Below the pieces are notes generated by a model that was not told where the DNA came from, did not search any database, and worked only from the letters and a program-made list of their open reading frames with translations. DNA of 64,000 nucleotides, taken from the NCBI RefSeq assembly GCF_937936315.1, contig NZ_CALGWU010000057.1, positions 1 to 64,000 of the forward strand, written 5' to 3'. The position numbers were made by a program, and so were the translations under genes. This document shows, piece by piece, positions 31,384 to 41,300 of the stretch. The stretch's first letter is position 1; every line of letters starts with the position of its first letter. This stretch comes from an uncultured Capnocytophaga sp. (GTDB lineage: Bacteria; Bacteroidota; Bacteroidia; Flavobacteriales; Flavobacteriaceae).

Positions 31384-33216
31384 TTATTCTTCGTTATTCT
31401 TCATACGAGCTTCGAGTTCGGCTTGGAACTCTTCAATAACGGGCTTCATAGTGCTTTCGGGCAGGTCGGCAATGCGAATGTACATTAGCCCATCTACTGA
31501 ATTGTTAAACAGCGGGTCTACATTGAAAGCTATCACCTTAGCATTCTGTTTGATGTATTTCTTAATGAGCACTGGTAGGCGCAAGCTACCAGGTTCCAAC
31601 TCATCGATTATCTTGTCGAATTTATTGAGGTCGGCTTTAGTTTCGTCGAAGATAAAGTCTTTATCTTCATCTTTAAGTTTAACTTTGAACTCTTTTTTTG
31701 GGCGAACGTATTGAGCGATATAAGGGTCGTAGAAGTTAGACTTCATGAACTCTATCATCAGGGATTTAGAAAAGTCGGAGAATTGGTTACTAATACTCAC
31801 GCTACCTAACAAGAAAGAGTGTTCGGGGTACCGTAGAGTAGTGTGAGCTATTCCTTTCCAGAGCAAAAACAGAGGCATTGGTTTTTGTTGGTATTCTGAA
31901 ATGATAAAAGCACGCCCCATTTCGATGGTTTTGCTCATCATATCGTAGAGTTCGGGTTCAAAACGGAACAAGTCGTGCGTATAAAAACCTTCGATACCAT
32001 ATTTAGGGAATATTTCGGCTCCTAATCCCATACGATAAGCACCTGCGATTTTCTTAGCTTCATTATCCCAAAGGAAAAGATGGTGATAATAGAGGTCGAA
32101 TTTATCTACATCAGAAGAAGCGTTAGTACCTTCTCCTACTTCTCGGAATGTAATTTCACGCAATCGTCCTATTTCCTTCATTATATTAGGGATTTCTTGA
32201 TAAGGAGCCAAGAAAACCTCGTAGTTATTGTTTTTCAGCAGTCGGTAATCCTTTTTAGTGACATTTTCTACTTCTTTTTCTATAAGGTCTTGTTGTATAG
32301 GGGCTTCGATTTGTTGTGGATTAGAGGTGTTTTTGTTTGATTTTAACACATTAGTCAAAGGCAAGATTTTCTTATCTTGCTCTAAAGCATTAGCTAAGAT
32401 ATAAGTTTTTTTGCGTAGGAACTCGGTAAAATCGGTTAAATTAGTATGTTCTTCTTGCATTGCTACGGATATAGGTTTACCGATACGTATATAGATAGTA
32501 CGTTGTTTTTGAGTGAGGAGTTCGGAGGGTAATTTAGCAGTTCTGAGGGTATCACTAAGGCTTGCTAAAAAATAGAATAGTTTGCTATTTTTAGCGTGGA
32601 AATAGATAGGGACGATAGGTACTTTGGCTTTTTTAGCTAGCTTCATAGCAGCTTCTTCCCAAGGTTTATCGACCATTAGTTGCCCTTCTTTGGTTACTGA
32701 TACTTCCCCTGCAGGGAAAAGCCCTAAGGGTTTACCCTCTTTAAGGTGTGCAATAGTATGCTTAAAGCCTACAACGCTAGATTTGATATCCTTACGATCT
32801 TCAAACGGATTGACAGGCAAGACATAAGGGGCTAGGGGTTCGATTCGTTGGAGAAGGAAGTTTGCCATAATTTTGAAATCAGGGCGTTTTTCTAAGAGCA
32901 ATTTGAGGAGCAAAATACCATCAATCCCCCCCAGTGGATGGTTAGAAATCGTGATAAAAGCTCCTTCTTTGGGGATATTTTTAAAATCTTCTTCAGGTAT
33001 TTCGAATTTTATTTCAAACTCATCTAACAGTTTATTGAGGAAGTCTATGCCTTCAAATTTTTTGGTTCGGTTATAAATAGCATTGAGTTTGGAAAGACGG
33101 AGCAACTTCATCAGCGCCCATCCTCCAAAGGTACCCAAGAAGCCAAGTTTATCAATATTAATTGCTTTAGCAACTTCTTTGGGACTTACCAATCCTTTAT
33201 TTTTTTGCATTCTCAT
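31384..33216 (-). CDS. PlsC-like acyltransferase fused to a GNAT-type N-acyltransferase
   Basis: The 610-residue protein joins two acyltransferases. Residues about 70-300 are a lysophospholipid-acyltransferase (PlsC-type) domain with SNHPLGGIDG (His93 to Asp99, an HX5D spacing instead of HX4D) and LFPAGEVS. Residues about 335-600 are an OlsB-like GNAT domain (IGRLREITFREVGEGTN, KIAGAYRMGLG, IEMGRAFIISEYQ, LWKGI). The order matches the OlsF type, in which the GNAT part makes an N-acyl amino acid and the PlsC part adds the second acyl chain, giving ornithine or glycine lipids of the outer membrane. The amino acid used here is unknown. The gene follows the Na+/H+ antiporter by 14 nt and is probably cotranscribed with it. 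Confidence 0.82.
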   Translation of the reverse strand: MRMQKNKGLVSPKEVAKAINIDKLGFLGTFGGWALMKLLRLSKLNAIYNRTKKFEGIDFLNKLLDEFEIKFEIPEEDFKNIPKEGAFITISNHPLGGIDGILLLKLLLEKRPDFKIMANFLLQRIEPLAPYVLPVNPFEDRKDIKSSVVGFKHTIAHLKEGKPLGLFPAGEVSVTKEGQLMVDKPWEEAAMKLAKKAKVPIVPIYFHAKNSKLFYFLASLSDTLRTAKLPSELLTQKQRTIYIRIGKPISVAMQEEHTNLTDFTEFLRKKTYILANALEQDKKILPLTNVLKSNKNTSNPQQIEAPIQQDLIEKEVENVTKKDYRLLKNNNYEVFLAPYQEIPNIMKEIGRLREITFREVGEGTNASSDVDKFDLYYHHLFLWDNEAKKIAGAYRMGLGAEIFPKYGIEGFYTHDLFRFEPELYDMMSKTIEMGRAFIISEYQQKPMPLFLLWKGIAHTTLRYPEHSFLLGSVSISNQFSDFSKSLMIEFMKSNFYDPYIAQYVRPKKEFKVKLKDEDKDFIFDETKADLNKFDKIIDELEPGSLRLPVLIKKYIKQNAKVIAFNVDPLFNNSVDGLMYIRIADLPESTMKPVIEEFQAELEARMKNNEE

Positions 33217-33230
33217 TCGTTATTAAAGTT

Positions 33231-34535
33231 TTATGATTGTTTTCCTTTCTGCAATTGTTTTATTCTTTTAAGTCGTGACATTACCTCATCGCGATATAAG
33301 ACTTTGGAAGCCACTTTGCCTACGGTAAGTCCTTGTACTAAGATAGAAAACAATACTACTATATAAGTAATTTGCAACAATGTTTCTTTAAGTCCGTTTT
33401 TGTCGGCTGGGATAGAGAGCACTAAAGCGATGGAGACACCTCCACGCACCCCCCCCCATACCATAGTGATAAGTGATCCACGGGAATAGGTAGTTGCTTT
33501 GCGCAATATAGTTTTGGCAGGGATATAGATAGCTAAAGCTCGGCCTAAGAGGCAGACGAGAATAGCGACTCCTCCTAAGAGGAATTGCTCGTTTAAGTTA
33601 TCTATCAGTAGCATCTCAAAACCTATGAATAGGAACAAGATGGCGTTCATAATTTCATCGACGATTGCCCAGAATTTTTCTAGATAATCTTTATTTTCGG
33701 CGCTATTAGCTTTTTTACCGACATTACCTACAAAAAGGCCTGCAATTACCATTGCTAAAGGCGAGGATACGTGAGAAGTTTTGGCAATAAGGAATCCCCC
33801 CATTACTACAGCTAAAGTGAGCAAGACACTCACGTGATAGTCGTCGGCTTTTTTCATCATTTCGGAAGCTATCCAGCCTAAGAGCACTCCTAAGAAAATT
33901 CCTCCTCCTGCTTCTAAAAGGAAGAGCTTGGTAATACCATTGAATGAAGGATCGAAAGTGTGATCGGTAGCCAATTTGAGCACTACAGCAAACATCACTA
34001 CAGCTACCCCATCATTGAAAAGCGATTCACCAGTAATTTTATTTTCGATGCGTTTAGGCACATTAGCTTGCTTGAGCACTCCCAACACTACAATAGGGTC
34101 GGTGGGAGAAATGAGTGTGCCAAAGAGCAAACAATAGAGATAAGGAATTTTAATACCTATCAAAGGTGCTATGTAGTACAGCAGTGCTGATATGAAGAAA
34201 GCCGATAGCACTACACTCACTGTTGCATAAGTGAAAATAGGAAGCCGGTGGCTTTTAAGGTCGTTGATATTGATATGGAGTGCTCCTGCAAAGAGGAGGA
34301 AGTTAAGCATTGCTCCCATTAAGATTTCGGTAAAATCGAATCCTTGTAATAGGGATTCCAGACGGTGTGCTAAACCTGAGAATATCTCACCACCGAAAAG
34401 ACGTACGCCTACTGATACCATCATAGCAATCACCATAATCCCTATAGTCATAGGTAGTTTTACGTAGCGCACATTCACGTACGAAAACAAGGCGGCTAAG
34501 ACAATAATCACTGAAAAAGCGTAGTATAACTCCAT
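33231..34535 (-). CDS. CPA1-type Na+/H+ antiporter
   Basis: This 434-residue inner-membrane protein has about 12 hydrophobic helices and belongs to the monovalent cation:proton antiporter-1 family (NhaP/NHE-like). Characteristic segments are LYCLLFGTLISPTDPIVVLGVLK, with the Thr-Asp-Pro ion-binding motif, ITGESLFNDGVAVVMFAVVL, with the Asn-Asp pair, and MVWGGVRGGVSIALVLSIP with the conserved Arg. It exports Na+ in exchange for protons to control pH and salt. The C-terminal cytoplasmic tail is short, so no regulatory domain is present. ATG at 34535 follows a strong promoter by 20 nt. The lipid acyltransferase gene follows. Confidence 0.9.
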   Translation of the reverse strand: MELYYAFSVIIVLAALFSYVNVRYVKLPMTIGIMVIAMMVSVGVRLFGGEIFSGLAHRLESLLQGFDFTEILMGAMLNFLLFAGALHININDLKSHRLPIFTYATVSVVLSAFFISALLYYIAPLIGIKIPYLYCLLFGTLISPTDPIVVLGVLKQANVPKRIENKITGESLFNDGVAVVMFAVVLKLATDHTFDPSFNGITKLFLLEAGGGIFLGVLLGWIASEMMKKADDYHVSVLLTLAVVMGGFLIAKTSHVSSPLAMVIAGLFVGNVGKKANSAENKDYLEKFWAIVDEIMNAILFLFIGFEMLLIDNLNEQFLLGGVAILVCLLGRALAIYIPAKTILRKATTYSRGSLITMVWGGVRGGVSIALVLSIPADKNGLKETLLQITYIVVLFSILVQGLTVGKVASKVLYRDEVMSRLKRIKQLQKGKQS

Positions 34536-34555
34536 ATTACTATTTTATTTGTGGG

Positions 34556-34586
34556 CAAAGGTACGAATAATTTGGAAATTTACAAA
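34556..34586 (-). promoter_or_regulatory. Promoter of the antiporter-acyltransferase pair
   Basis: On the minus strand TTTG and TACCTTTG are 19 nt apart, with an AATTT-rich spacer; the -7 box lies 20 nt before the ATG. Confidence 0.65.
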
Positions 34587-34590
34587 TTTG

Positions 34591-35229
34591 CTAATTTGCT
34601 AAACGTTTTCGTCGATGTTCAGCGAGTTCGGAGAAATTGTATTGGAGGGCTGGAGTTTGGTCTTCCAATTCACCATTACTAATGGCACGAAGAACTATTT
34701 CCTCTATCCAATAGTCTTCTTCAATATTCATAGGGTCATAGCCTTTTTTTAGGGAGAGATCGTAAAGCCAAGCGGTTTTATTATACCAATAGGCATTCCA
34801 CCCATTGCGGAGTTCTTTTACCAAATCGTAGGCAGTGCGTCCAGTTTGTCGGTGGATAAGTTTGATGAGGATGCGCCCTTGAGAGCGGGAGAGTTTTTTG
34901 AGTTCTTCGGTGAAGTGGTCTTCGATATAGCGTTGAGTACGTTTTACATAGACTTTTTTTTGTTGTTTGTTTTGCATAGTATCCATAGTGCGTTCCATGG
35001 TATAGAGGCGATCGGCAGCCATTTTAGCATAAGGATAGACTCTTTTGACGCGACTTTTAAGTAGTAAGTAGCGTTTTTGAGCATCGGCATTACCAAAGGA
35101 ACGCTCTTTGCCAAAAAGGTTTACCTCAGGAAGGTAGATGGTATCGCCTTCGTGAAAATCTTGAGCGGAGAGAAGTGAATAGTGAATAGTGAATAGTGAA
35201 AAGAGGAAAAAGGTGATATAGTGTTTCAT
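34591..35229 (-). CDS. Exported DUF4294 protein
   Basis: This 212-residue protein matches the DUF4294 family of Bacteroidota: after the signal peptide come GDTIYLPEVNLFGKERSF, RYLLLKSRVKRVYPYAKMAADRL, and the block SRSQGRILIKLIHRQTGRTA followed by LVKELRNGWNAYWYNKTAWLYDLSLKKGYDP. The function is unknown. The signal peptide (MKHYITFFLFSLFTIHYSLL) is peculiar: its coding DNA is a tandem GTGAATA repeat (plus strand 35175-35200) that is otherwise found only between genes here. The protein is basic, Arg/Tyr-rich and probably periplasmic. It lies between the antiporter promoter and ribH, both on the minus strand. Confidence 0.8.
   Translation of the reverse strand: MKHYITFFLFSLFTIHYSLLSAQDFHEGDTIYLPEVNLFGKERSFGNADAQKRYLLLKSRVKRVYPYAKMAADRLYTMERTMDTMQNKQQKKVYVKRTQRYIEDHFTEELKKLSRSQGRILIKLIHRQTGRTAYDLVKELRNGWNAYWYNKTAWLYDLSLKKGYDPMNIEEDYWIEEIVLRAISNGELEDQTPALQYNFSELAEHRRKRLAN
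35175..35200. repeat. GTGAATA tandem repeat inside a signal-peptide region
   Basis: Three and a half copies of the 7-nt unit GTGAATA encode FTIHYSL on the minus strand in the DUF4294 gene. A related word, GTGAATAATGAAAA, lies at 35824-35852 upstream of ribH. Confidence 0.8.
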
Positions 35230-35333
35230 AATGATTTTATTTTATTAAGGAGGTATGCTATACGCCCGATAACACACTACAAAAATTATTCCAAGTTACT
35301 ACTCTACTTTTTTCACTATTTATTTTTGATTTT

Positions 35334-35819
35334 TTATTTTCCTAAAACGGCCATTTTGATAGCTGTGATAGCTGCTTCTACGCCTTTATTGCCAAGTTTA
35401 CCTCCACTGCGATCGAGAGATTGTTGAAGATTGTTATCGGTGAGGACACAGAAGATTACTGGGACATCACTTTGTGTTGCATTGAGCTGAGCGATACCTT
35501 GGGTAACCCCTTGACAAACAAAGTCAAAATGCTTTGTTTCACCTTGTATTACACAGCCTATTACGATGATAGCATCTAATTGCTGAGTATTGATCATTCG
35601 CTTAGCAGCATATACCAATTCAAAACTACCTGGCACTTCCCAAAGGAGGATATTGCTATCTATTGCCCCACAATCTTTAAGGGTATTGATAGCACCATTG
35701 CGCATTCCGTAAGTTACTTGCTCATTCCACTGAGAAGTAATAATCCCAAAGCGAAGAGCTTTCGCATTTGGGATTGCATTTTTATTGTATTGAGATAAGT
35801 TTTTGTTTTCTGTTGCCAT
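35334..35819 (-). CDS. ribH: 6,7-dimethyl-8-ribityllumazine synthase
   Basis: RibH joins 5-amino-6-ribitylaminouracil and 3,4-dihydroxy-2-butanone 4-phosphate to form lumazine, the direct precursor of riboflavin. ATG at 35819 (MATENKNLSQYNKNAIPN) gives 161 residues. The longer frame reads a GTGAATA-type repeat and is rejected. Landmarks are FGIITSQWNEQVTYGM, VPGSFELVYAAKRM with the substrate-binding loop, and GCVIQGETKHFDFVCQGV, followed by VPVIFCVLTDNNLQQSLDR with the phosphate-binding Arg. The length fits the icosahedral or pentameric enzyme. Riboflavin synthase lies 18 kb away on the other strand, so the pathway is dispersed. No FMN riboswitch was seen. Confidence 0.93.
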   Translation of the reverse strand: MATENKNLSQYNKNAIPNAKALRFGIITSQWNEQVTYGMRNGAINTLKDCGAIDSNILLWEVPGSFELVYAAKRMINTQQLDAIIVIGCVIQGETKHFDFVCQGVTQGIAQLNATQSDVPVIFCVLTDNNLQQSLDRSGGKLGNKGVEAAITAIKMAVLGK

Positions 35820-35880
35820 AAAAAATGAAAAGTGAATAATGAAAAGTGAATAATACACCTTCCATTATCCACTCAAATTA

Positions 35881-36669
35881 TTATTGACTGATTTTTCCGA
35901 TAAGAATATCAATAGTACGCGCTTCTTCTGAAGTAGGGAACTCTTCTTTGATACGCTCATAATATTTGAGAGCATCTTCTTTTTTACCTTGTAGAGAAGC
36001 TACGATACCTGCTTTTTTGAGGTATAGCGGCGTTACAAAATCGTTGTTGCTATGTTCAAAAGCCTTGATATAATATTTGAGAGCCTCAGCATTGTTTTTT
36101 TGTTGGAGGTAAGCATCACCTATATTCCCATAAGCCAAAGCGCCGAAAATATCATCATCAGAATTGAATTCTTTAAGGTGATTGATAGCATTATTGTAGT
36201 CACCCAAACGCATATAAGCCATACCCATACCATACTCAGCTAGATTAGCAGCTTTAGTACCACTGTAGTTTTGAGCGATTTGCTTGAAGCCGTATTTACC
36301 TTTACCACCTTCTATAGAAACTTTGAAGAGGGAATCTTTGACCTTAGTATCGGTAGCTTGCATAGCTTCATCGAAGAATTGTTGAGCAAAGAAGAATTCG
36401 TTGGCAGCTTTCTTTTCGTTAGGAGCTTTCACAAATTGTTGATAGAGCAAATAACCTAATCCTACTACTGCTACTGCAACAAGGACTCCAATAATAATTT
36501 TCTGATTTCTTTTTACCCAATCTTCGGTTCGATTAGCGCCTGCATCGAGGGCGTCAAACACCTCGGCGGTGGTACTTTCTTGGTGTAACTGAGCTTCTTG
36601 TGCTTCGTCGAGTTGCTCGGTATTTCTGTTTCTATTAGGTCGGTTGTTGTTCTTTTTGTAAGTTGCCAT
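35881..36669 (-). CDS. Membrane-anchored TPR protein (YfgM-like)
   Basis: This 262-residue protein has a charged, Asn/Gln-rich cytoplasmic N-terminus (about 1-55), one membrane segment (KIIIGVLVAVAVVGLGYLLY, about 59-78), and a C-terminal domain made of tetratricopeptide repeats (LAEYGMGMAYMRLGDYNNAI, LAYGNIGDAYLQQKNNAEAL, DALKYYERIKEEFPTSEEAR). This is the plan of YfgM/TolA-like periplasmic TPR proteins that assist envelope protein assembly. The exact partner is not known. It precedes ribH on the same strand. A promoter (36694-36724) with a 19-nt spacer lies upstream. Confidence 0.85.
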   Translation of the reverse strand: MATYKKNNNRPNRNRNTEQLDEAQEAQLHQESTTAEVFDALDAGANRTEDWVKRNQKIIIGVLVAVAVVGLGYLLYQQFVKAPNEKKAANEFFFAQQFFDEAMQATDTKVKDSLFKVSIEGGKGKYGFKQIAQNYSGTKAANLAEYGMGMAYMRLGDYNNAINHLKEFNSDDDIFGALAYGNIGDAYLQQKNNAEALKYYIKAFEHSNNDFVTPLYLKKAGIVASLQGKKEDALKYYERIKEEFPTSEEARTIDILIGKISQ

Positions 36670-36693
36670 ATATAATTTTCAATTAAAGTTCGG

Positions 36694-36724
36694 CAAAAGT
36701 ACGACAATTATTTGAATTGACAAA
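36694..36724 (-). promoter_or_regulatory. Promoter of the TPR gene
   Basis: On the minus strand TTTG and TACTTTTG are separated by 19 nt; the -7 box lies 24 nt before the ATG. Confidence 0.65.
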
Positions 36725-36839
36725 AAAAGTTTTAGTTTTTTAGAGGGATTAGGGAGAAGTTGAGTTTTTTGGATAATGTAGAAGAATTTAGGACAAGGTG
36801 AATGAGATGCTTGTAATTACCAACAACTCATTACTAAAA

Positions 36840-36871
36840 TTTGCAAAATTGCTGATTGTTTTTTACTTTTG
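36840..36871 (+). promoter_or_regulatory. Promoter of trpB
   Basis: TTTG (36840-36843) and TACTTTTG (36864-36871) are 20 nt apart with the spacer word ATTGCTGATTGTTTT. The -7 box lies 24 nt before the ATG at 36896 and excludes the longer frame from 36869, which would begin inside the box. Confidence 0.7.
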
Positions 36872-36895
36872 CAGCTTATCATTAAAAATAAAACT

Positions 36896-38086
36896 ATGAG
36901 TACAAAATCTGAAAACCCTAATGCTTATTTTGGAAAATTCGGTGGGCAATATGTACCTGAGCACGCTATCACCGCTCTTAATATAGTAGAAAAAGCCTAT
37001 CTTGAGGCTAAATCTGACCCTAATTTTCAGGCAGAATTAAACGATTTACTAAAAAACTATGTAGGCAGACCTTCCCCTCTATATCACGCTAAAAATTTAA
37101 GCGTTCTTTACGGACATAACATTTACCTAAAACGCGAAGATCTGAACCATACTGGAGCCCATAAAATCAATAATTCATTAGGACAAGCCTTGCTTGCCAA
37201 ACGTATGGGTAAGAAGAAAATAATGGCTGAAACAGGGGCTGGACAACATGGAGTGGCTACAGCTACAGCAGCAGCTCTTTTAGGGTTAGAATGTGACATC
37301 TATATGGGGGCAGAAGATATTGAACGCCAAAAACTAAACGTTTTCCGTATGCAACTTTTAGGTGCAAGAGTGGTAGCTATTCACGATGGCCTCAAAACAT
37401 TAGTGGACGCTACTACCGCAGCTATTGAATCGTGGTTGAAAGAACTCGACACTACTTTTTATGTGATAGGATCGGTAGTGGGGCCTCACCCCTACCCTAT
37501 GATGGTAAAAGATTTTCAATCGGTGATAGGGAGAGAGTGCAAAGAACAGTTGGATATTTTAGGAGTTCACGCTGATCACGTGATTGCTTGCGTAGGCGGA
37601 GGCAGCAATGCTATAGGTGTTTTTTCAGGTTTTATAGAAGACAATTCTACGCGTTTGCACGGTGTAGAAGCAGCAGGTGAAGGTATTGATACCGATAAGC
37701 ACGCTGCTACCCTTACCTTAGGCAAGGAAGGAATTATTCACGGAATGAAAACTTACGTATTACAAGACGAAAAAGGCGAGATTAGTCCGGTATATTCTAT
37801 ATCAGCAGGCTTAGATTACCCAGGCGTAGGTCCTGAACTCGCTCATCTTCATGAAACTGGCAGAGTGAGTTACGCAGCTATCACTGATAAAGAAGCATTA
37901 GATGCTTTAGTACGTCTTAGCCGCAAAGAAGGCATTATTCCAGCTATTGAAAGTGCACACGCTTTAGCTTACTTAGAAAAACTTTGCGCTAAACTTCCTG
38001 TTGAACCTAAACAGACCATCGTAGTGAATGTATCGGGTAGAGGGGATAAAGATATGCATACTGTATTTTCTATATTGAATAGTTAG
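36896..38086 (+). CDS. trpB: Tryptophan synthase beta chain
   Basis: TrpB condenses indole with L-serine to make tryptophan, using pyridoxal phosphate. ATG at 36896 (MSTKSENPNAYFGKFGGQ) gives 396 residues, normal for the TrpB1 type. The PLP lysine is Lys90 in NHTGAHKINN, with the preceding KREDL. The remaining landmarks are ETGAGQHGVATATAAALLGL with the catalytic Glu, YMGAEDIERQ, HPYPMMVKDFQSVIG, and the phosphate-binding CVGGGSNAIG. The alpha chain (trpA) and the rest of the trp pathway are not adjacent, so it is a detached gene. A terminator follows; the neighbouring SusC gene has a separate leader. Confidence 0.95.
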   Translation: MSTKSENPNAYFGKFGGQYVPEHAITALNIVEKAYLEAKSDPNFQAELNDLLKNYVGRPSPLYHAKNLSVLYGHNIYLKREDLNHTGAHKINNSLGQALLAKRMGKKKIMAETGAGQHGVATATAAALLGLECDIYMGAEDIERQKLNVFRMQLLGARVVAIHDGLKTLVDATTAAIESWLKELDTTFYVIGSVVGPHPYPMMVKDFQSVIGRECKEQLDILGVHADHVIACVGGGSNAIGVFSGFIEDNSTRLHGVEAAGEGIDTDKHAATLTLGKEGIIHGMKTYVLQDEKGEISPVYSISAGLDYPGVGPELAHLHETGRVSYAAITDKEALDALVRLSRKEGIIPAIESAHALAYLEKLCAKLPVEPKQTIVVNVSGRGDKDMHTVFSILNS

Positions 38087-38112
38087 ATTTTTTTTATTTT
38101 TTTCAACTTTAC

Positions 38113-38169
38113 AAACTTTGTTAAAGATCGTAGCCCAAAAGACTATTAAGTTTTTAACAAAGTTTTTTT
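38113..38169 (+). terminator. Terminator of trpB
   Basis: AAACTTTGTTAAA (38113-38125) pairs with TTTAACAAAGTTT (38153-38165) around a 27-nt loop, followed by more Ts. Confidence 0.65.
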
Positions 38170-38287
38170 ATTTCTAAGCTCTATTATTTTCTTCTTAACT
38201 TATTGATTACTTACGCTTTTCTTAAAGATAGATTTTTTAGTAAAGAAAAACGTACAATAGGTAAAGAGTACTTTGTTAATCATTTCT

Positions 38288-38295
38288 TAATTTTG
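38288..38295 (+). promoter_or_regulatory. Candidate -7 box of the first SusCD operon
   Basis: TAATTTTG lies 31 nt before the SusC ATG. A TTTG at 38272-38275 is only 12 nt away, too close for the usual promoter, so activation by the linked HTCS regulator is possible. Confidence 0.35.
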
Positions 38296-38326
38296 ACCCG
38301 AAAGAAAAACTTTAAATTTTTGTATA

Positions 38327-41300
38327 ATGAAAAATATCATTAGTATTTGTCTTATTTTGTTGTTCAGTTTTCCTATGCTGGCACAAAAAATAACCATTAC
38401 AGGGGTTGTTACCGATGAAAACCAACAACCTCTTCCTGGTGCAACGGTAGTAGTAGAACCCGGGCACACAGGTGCGGCTACTGATTTGGATGGACATTTT
38501 TCCTTGAATGTGCTTCCCAGCGATAAAATCGTAGTGAGCTATATAGGGTATCATCCAAAAACTATAGCCGTAGGGAAAACACGTACCTTTAAAGTAAGTC
38601 TCTCGCCTGAAGTAACTCAAATGGACGAGGTGGTAATTGTGGGGTACGGTACGCAGCGCAAAAGCGATATTTCTACAGCTGTAGCTTCGGTAAAAATGGC
38701 AGATATCGCCCAAAGCAGTCCGTCGCAAGTATTACAAGCCTTGCAAGGTAAAGTGAGTGGAGTGCAAATCATCTCATCTGATGGTTCAGCTACTAGTGGG
38801 CTCACATTTAGGATTCGCGGGGTAAACTCCATTACAGGAGGAACACAACCTCTCTTTGTTATTGATGGGGTACCTATGCCTACCCAAAGGGTAACTAATA
38901 CCAATGAAGATATAGCTATCAACCCTTTACTCGGTTTAAATCCTAATGACATTGAGTCGATGGAAATCCTCAAAGATGCAGCTGCGGCTGCTATCTACGG
39001 ATCTAATGGGTCTAATGGTGTGGTACTTATCACTACCAAAAAAGGTAAGGAACTCGCCAAACCAAAATTTAACTTCAGTTATGCAAGTTCTATTGAAATG
39101 ATGCCTAATATCCCTTTGAAGGTACTCAGTGCTGAAGATTACGCTCATAAAATGCTCAATTATGCTACTTGGGACAACCCACAAGTTATTAACTTTTGGC
39201 AACGAATGATTGCAGGTGAGCAATGGAATAATCCAGCTGTAAAAGATTGGCTCAAAGAGGTAACCCAAACAGGCACTAAAAACGAAGTAAATGGTAGCAT
39301 TACAGGAGGTAGTAACCAAACCCGTTATATGCTTTCAATTGGTTATCTTAACCAAGAAGGCCTCATCAAACGTTCTGCTTTCAACCGCTTTACTTCACGC
39401 CTTAACCTCTCACAGAAGATTAACGACAAAATGGATGCTGGAATCAACCTCTCATACGCCGTTTCTAAAGATAAAAACCCTGTGAGCGATTGGTCTCAAA
39501 ACGGAGTGGTGCTTAAAGCTTTACAAACTTCGCCCTTCTTGCTATATCCTGGTTTTTCTACTCTAATGAGCTACCCTAATATCCGTACAATGAGCCCCAA
39601 AGTAGCAGTAGACCAAGTAGATATCAATACTAAATACAACGAGCTCAACGCCAATGTATACCTTAGTTATCAGCTACTCAAAGATTTGAGCTTTAACACT
39701 AGCGCTTCTTACCGTTTACACACTATTGGTCAAGATCGTTTTTGGGGGCCTGACACTTGGTTTGGACAATCGGAACGCGGACGTATGGAACTCTCTAACC
39801 GCAATGAAAACAGCTGGGTATACGAAGCTCGCTTACAATATTCTAAAAGCCTCAACAAACACTATTTTTCTATAATGGGCGCTTTTGAAGCTAATAAATA
39901 TTGGACAGACTTCACTTATAATAAGTCTACCAACTTTGAAGATACTAAACAAGGCATTTGGGGTATCAACCAAGGACTAGTAACTTATACACCATTGTAC
40001 ACTTATGATGGCAACCAATTAGTATCGTACATCAGTAGAGCTACTTATAGTTATAATAACAAATATGTACTCAATGCTTCTTTGCGTGCTGATGGATCTT
40101 CTAAATTTGGTAAAAACAACAAATACGGCTACTTCCCAGCCATTTCTTTAGCTTGGAATGCACACGAAGAAAATTTTATCAAAAAAATAGAATCTATTTC
40201 GAACTTGCGTTTGCGCGGTAGTTTTGGTATGACTGGTAACAACCAAATCCCTTCTTACCAATCTTTAGCTCAACTCGCTAAAAACAAAGTAGTTTTAGAC
40301 GGCAACAGAGTAGAAATTGGGCGCTATATCAGTAATATCGCTAACGACAACCTTAAATGGGAAAATCAAAAACAATACAATATAGGTTTAGATTTGTCCT
40401 TCCTCAAAAATCGTTATACACTTTCTACTGAATTGTATTACAAACGCATAGACGATATGCTTTTAGAAGTAAACATCCCTTCTACTTCAGGGTTTCAAAA
40501 AGCGTGGAAAAATGCTGGTTCAATGGAAAACAAAGGTTTAGAAGTGAGCCTTAATGCACAATGGTTGCGTGAAGGTAATTTCAAATGGACGACTGATTTC
40601 AATATTTCTTTCTACCGAAACAAAATCCTTTTATTAGACGAAGGTCAGTATCAACAATTCTATGATCGTGGCATCAACTCTAAAATCAAAAGTGATGTTC
40701 TCTTACGTGTAGGTATGCCAGTAGGTATCTACTATGGTTATGTAGCCGATGGCGTATTCCACAACCAAAACGAAGTGGATAATGCTCAACCAGGCCCTAA
40801 CGTAGCCTTAGGAGGATTGCGAGTAAAAGATATCAACCACGATGGGGTAATCGACACCAATGACCGTATGCCTGTAGCCGATGTAAATCCATTGCATACA
40901 GGTGGTATAGGCAATACTTTCTCATATAAAGGATTTGAGCTCTACACTTTCTTGCGTTGGTCATATGGTAACGATGTAGTAAATGGTAATGCTTATTACC
41001 TCACAGGTACTAAAAACATCGACAATATTACACAAAATGTTTACAATAACGTATGGTCACCTCAGCAACCTGATCGTAACTTCCCACTCTTTGGAGGTGG
41101 TTTCTGGGCTGAAAACGCTTTCCGAAGCGACTTGGTTGAAGATGGTTCTTTCTTGCGTTTGCAAACTGTAAGCCTCAGCTACAACTTGCCTAAAGAAGTA
41201 CTAGAACCTTATAAACTCAACAAATTGCGAGTAGGAGTAACAGGTACTAACCTAGCCCTTTGGACACGCTACTCAGGATTTGACCCCGAAGCTAACACTG

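Noticed and set aside
36869..36895. Longer start for trpB
   Set aside because: The first codon lies inside the -7 promoter box TACTTTTG; the family opening begins at ATG 36896.
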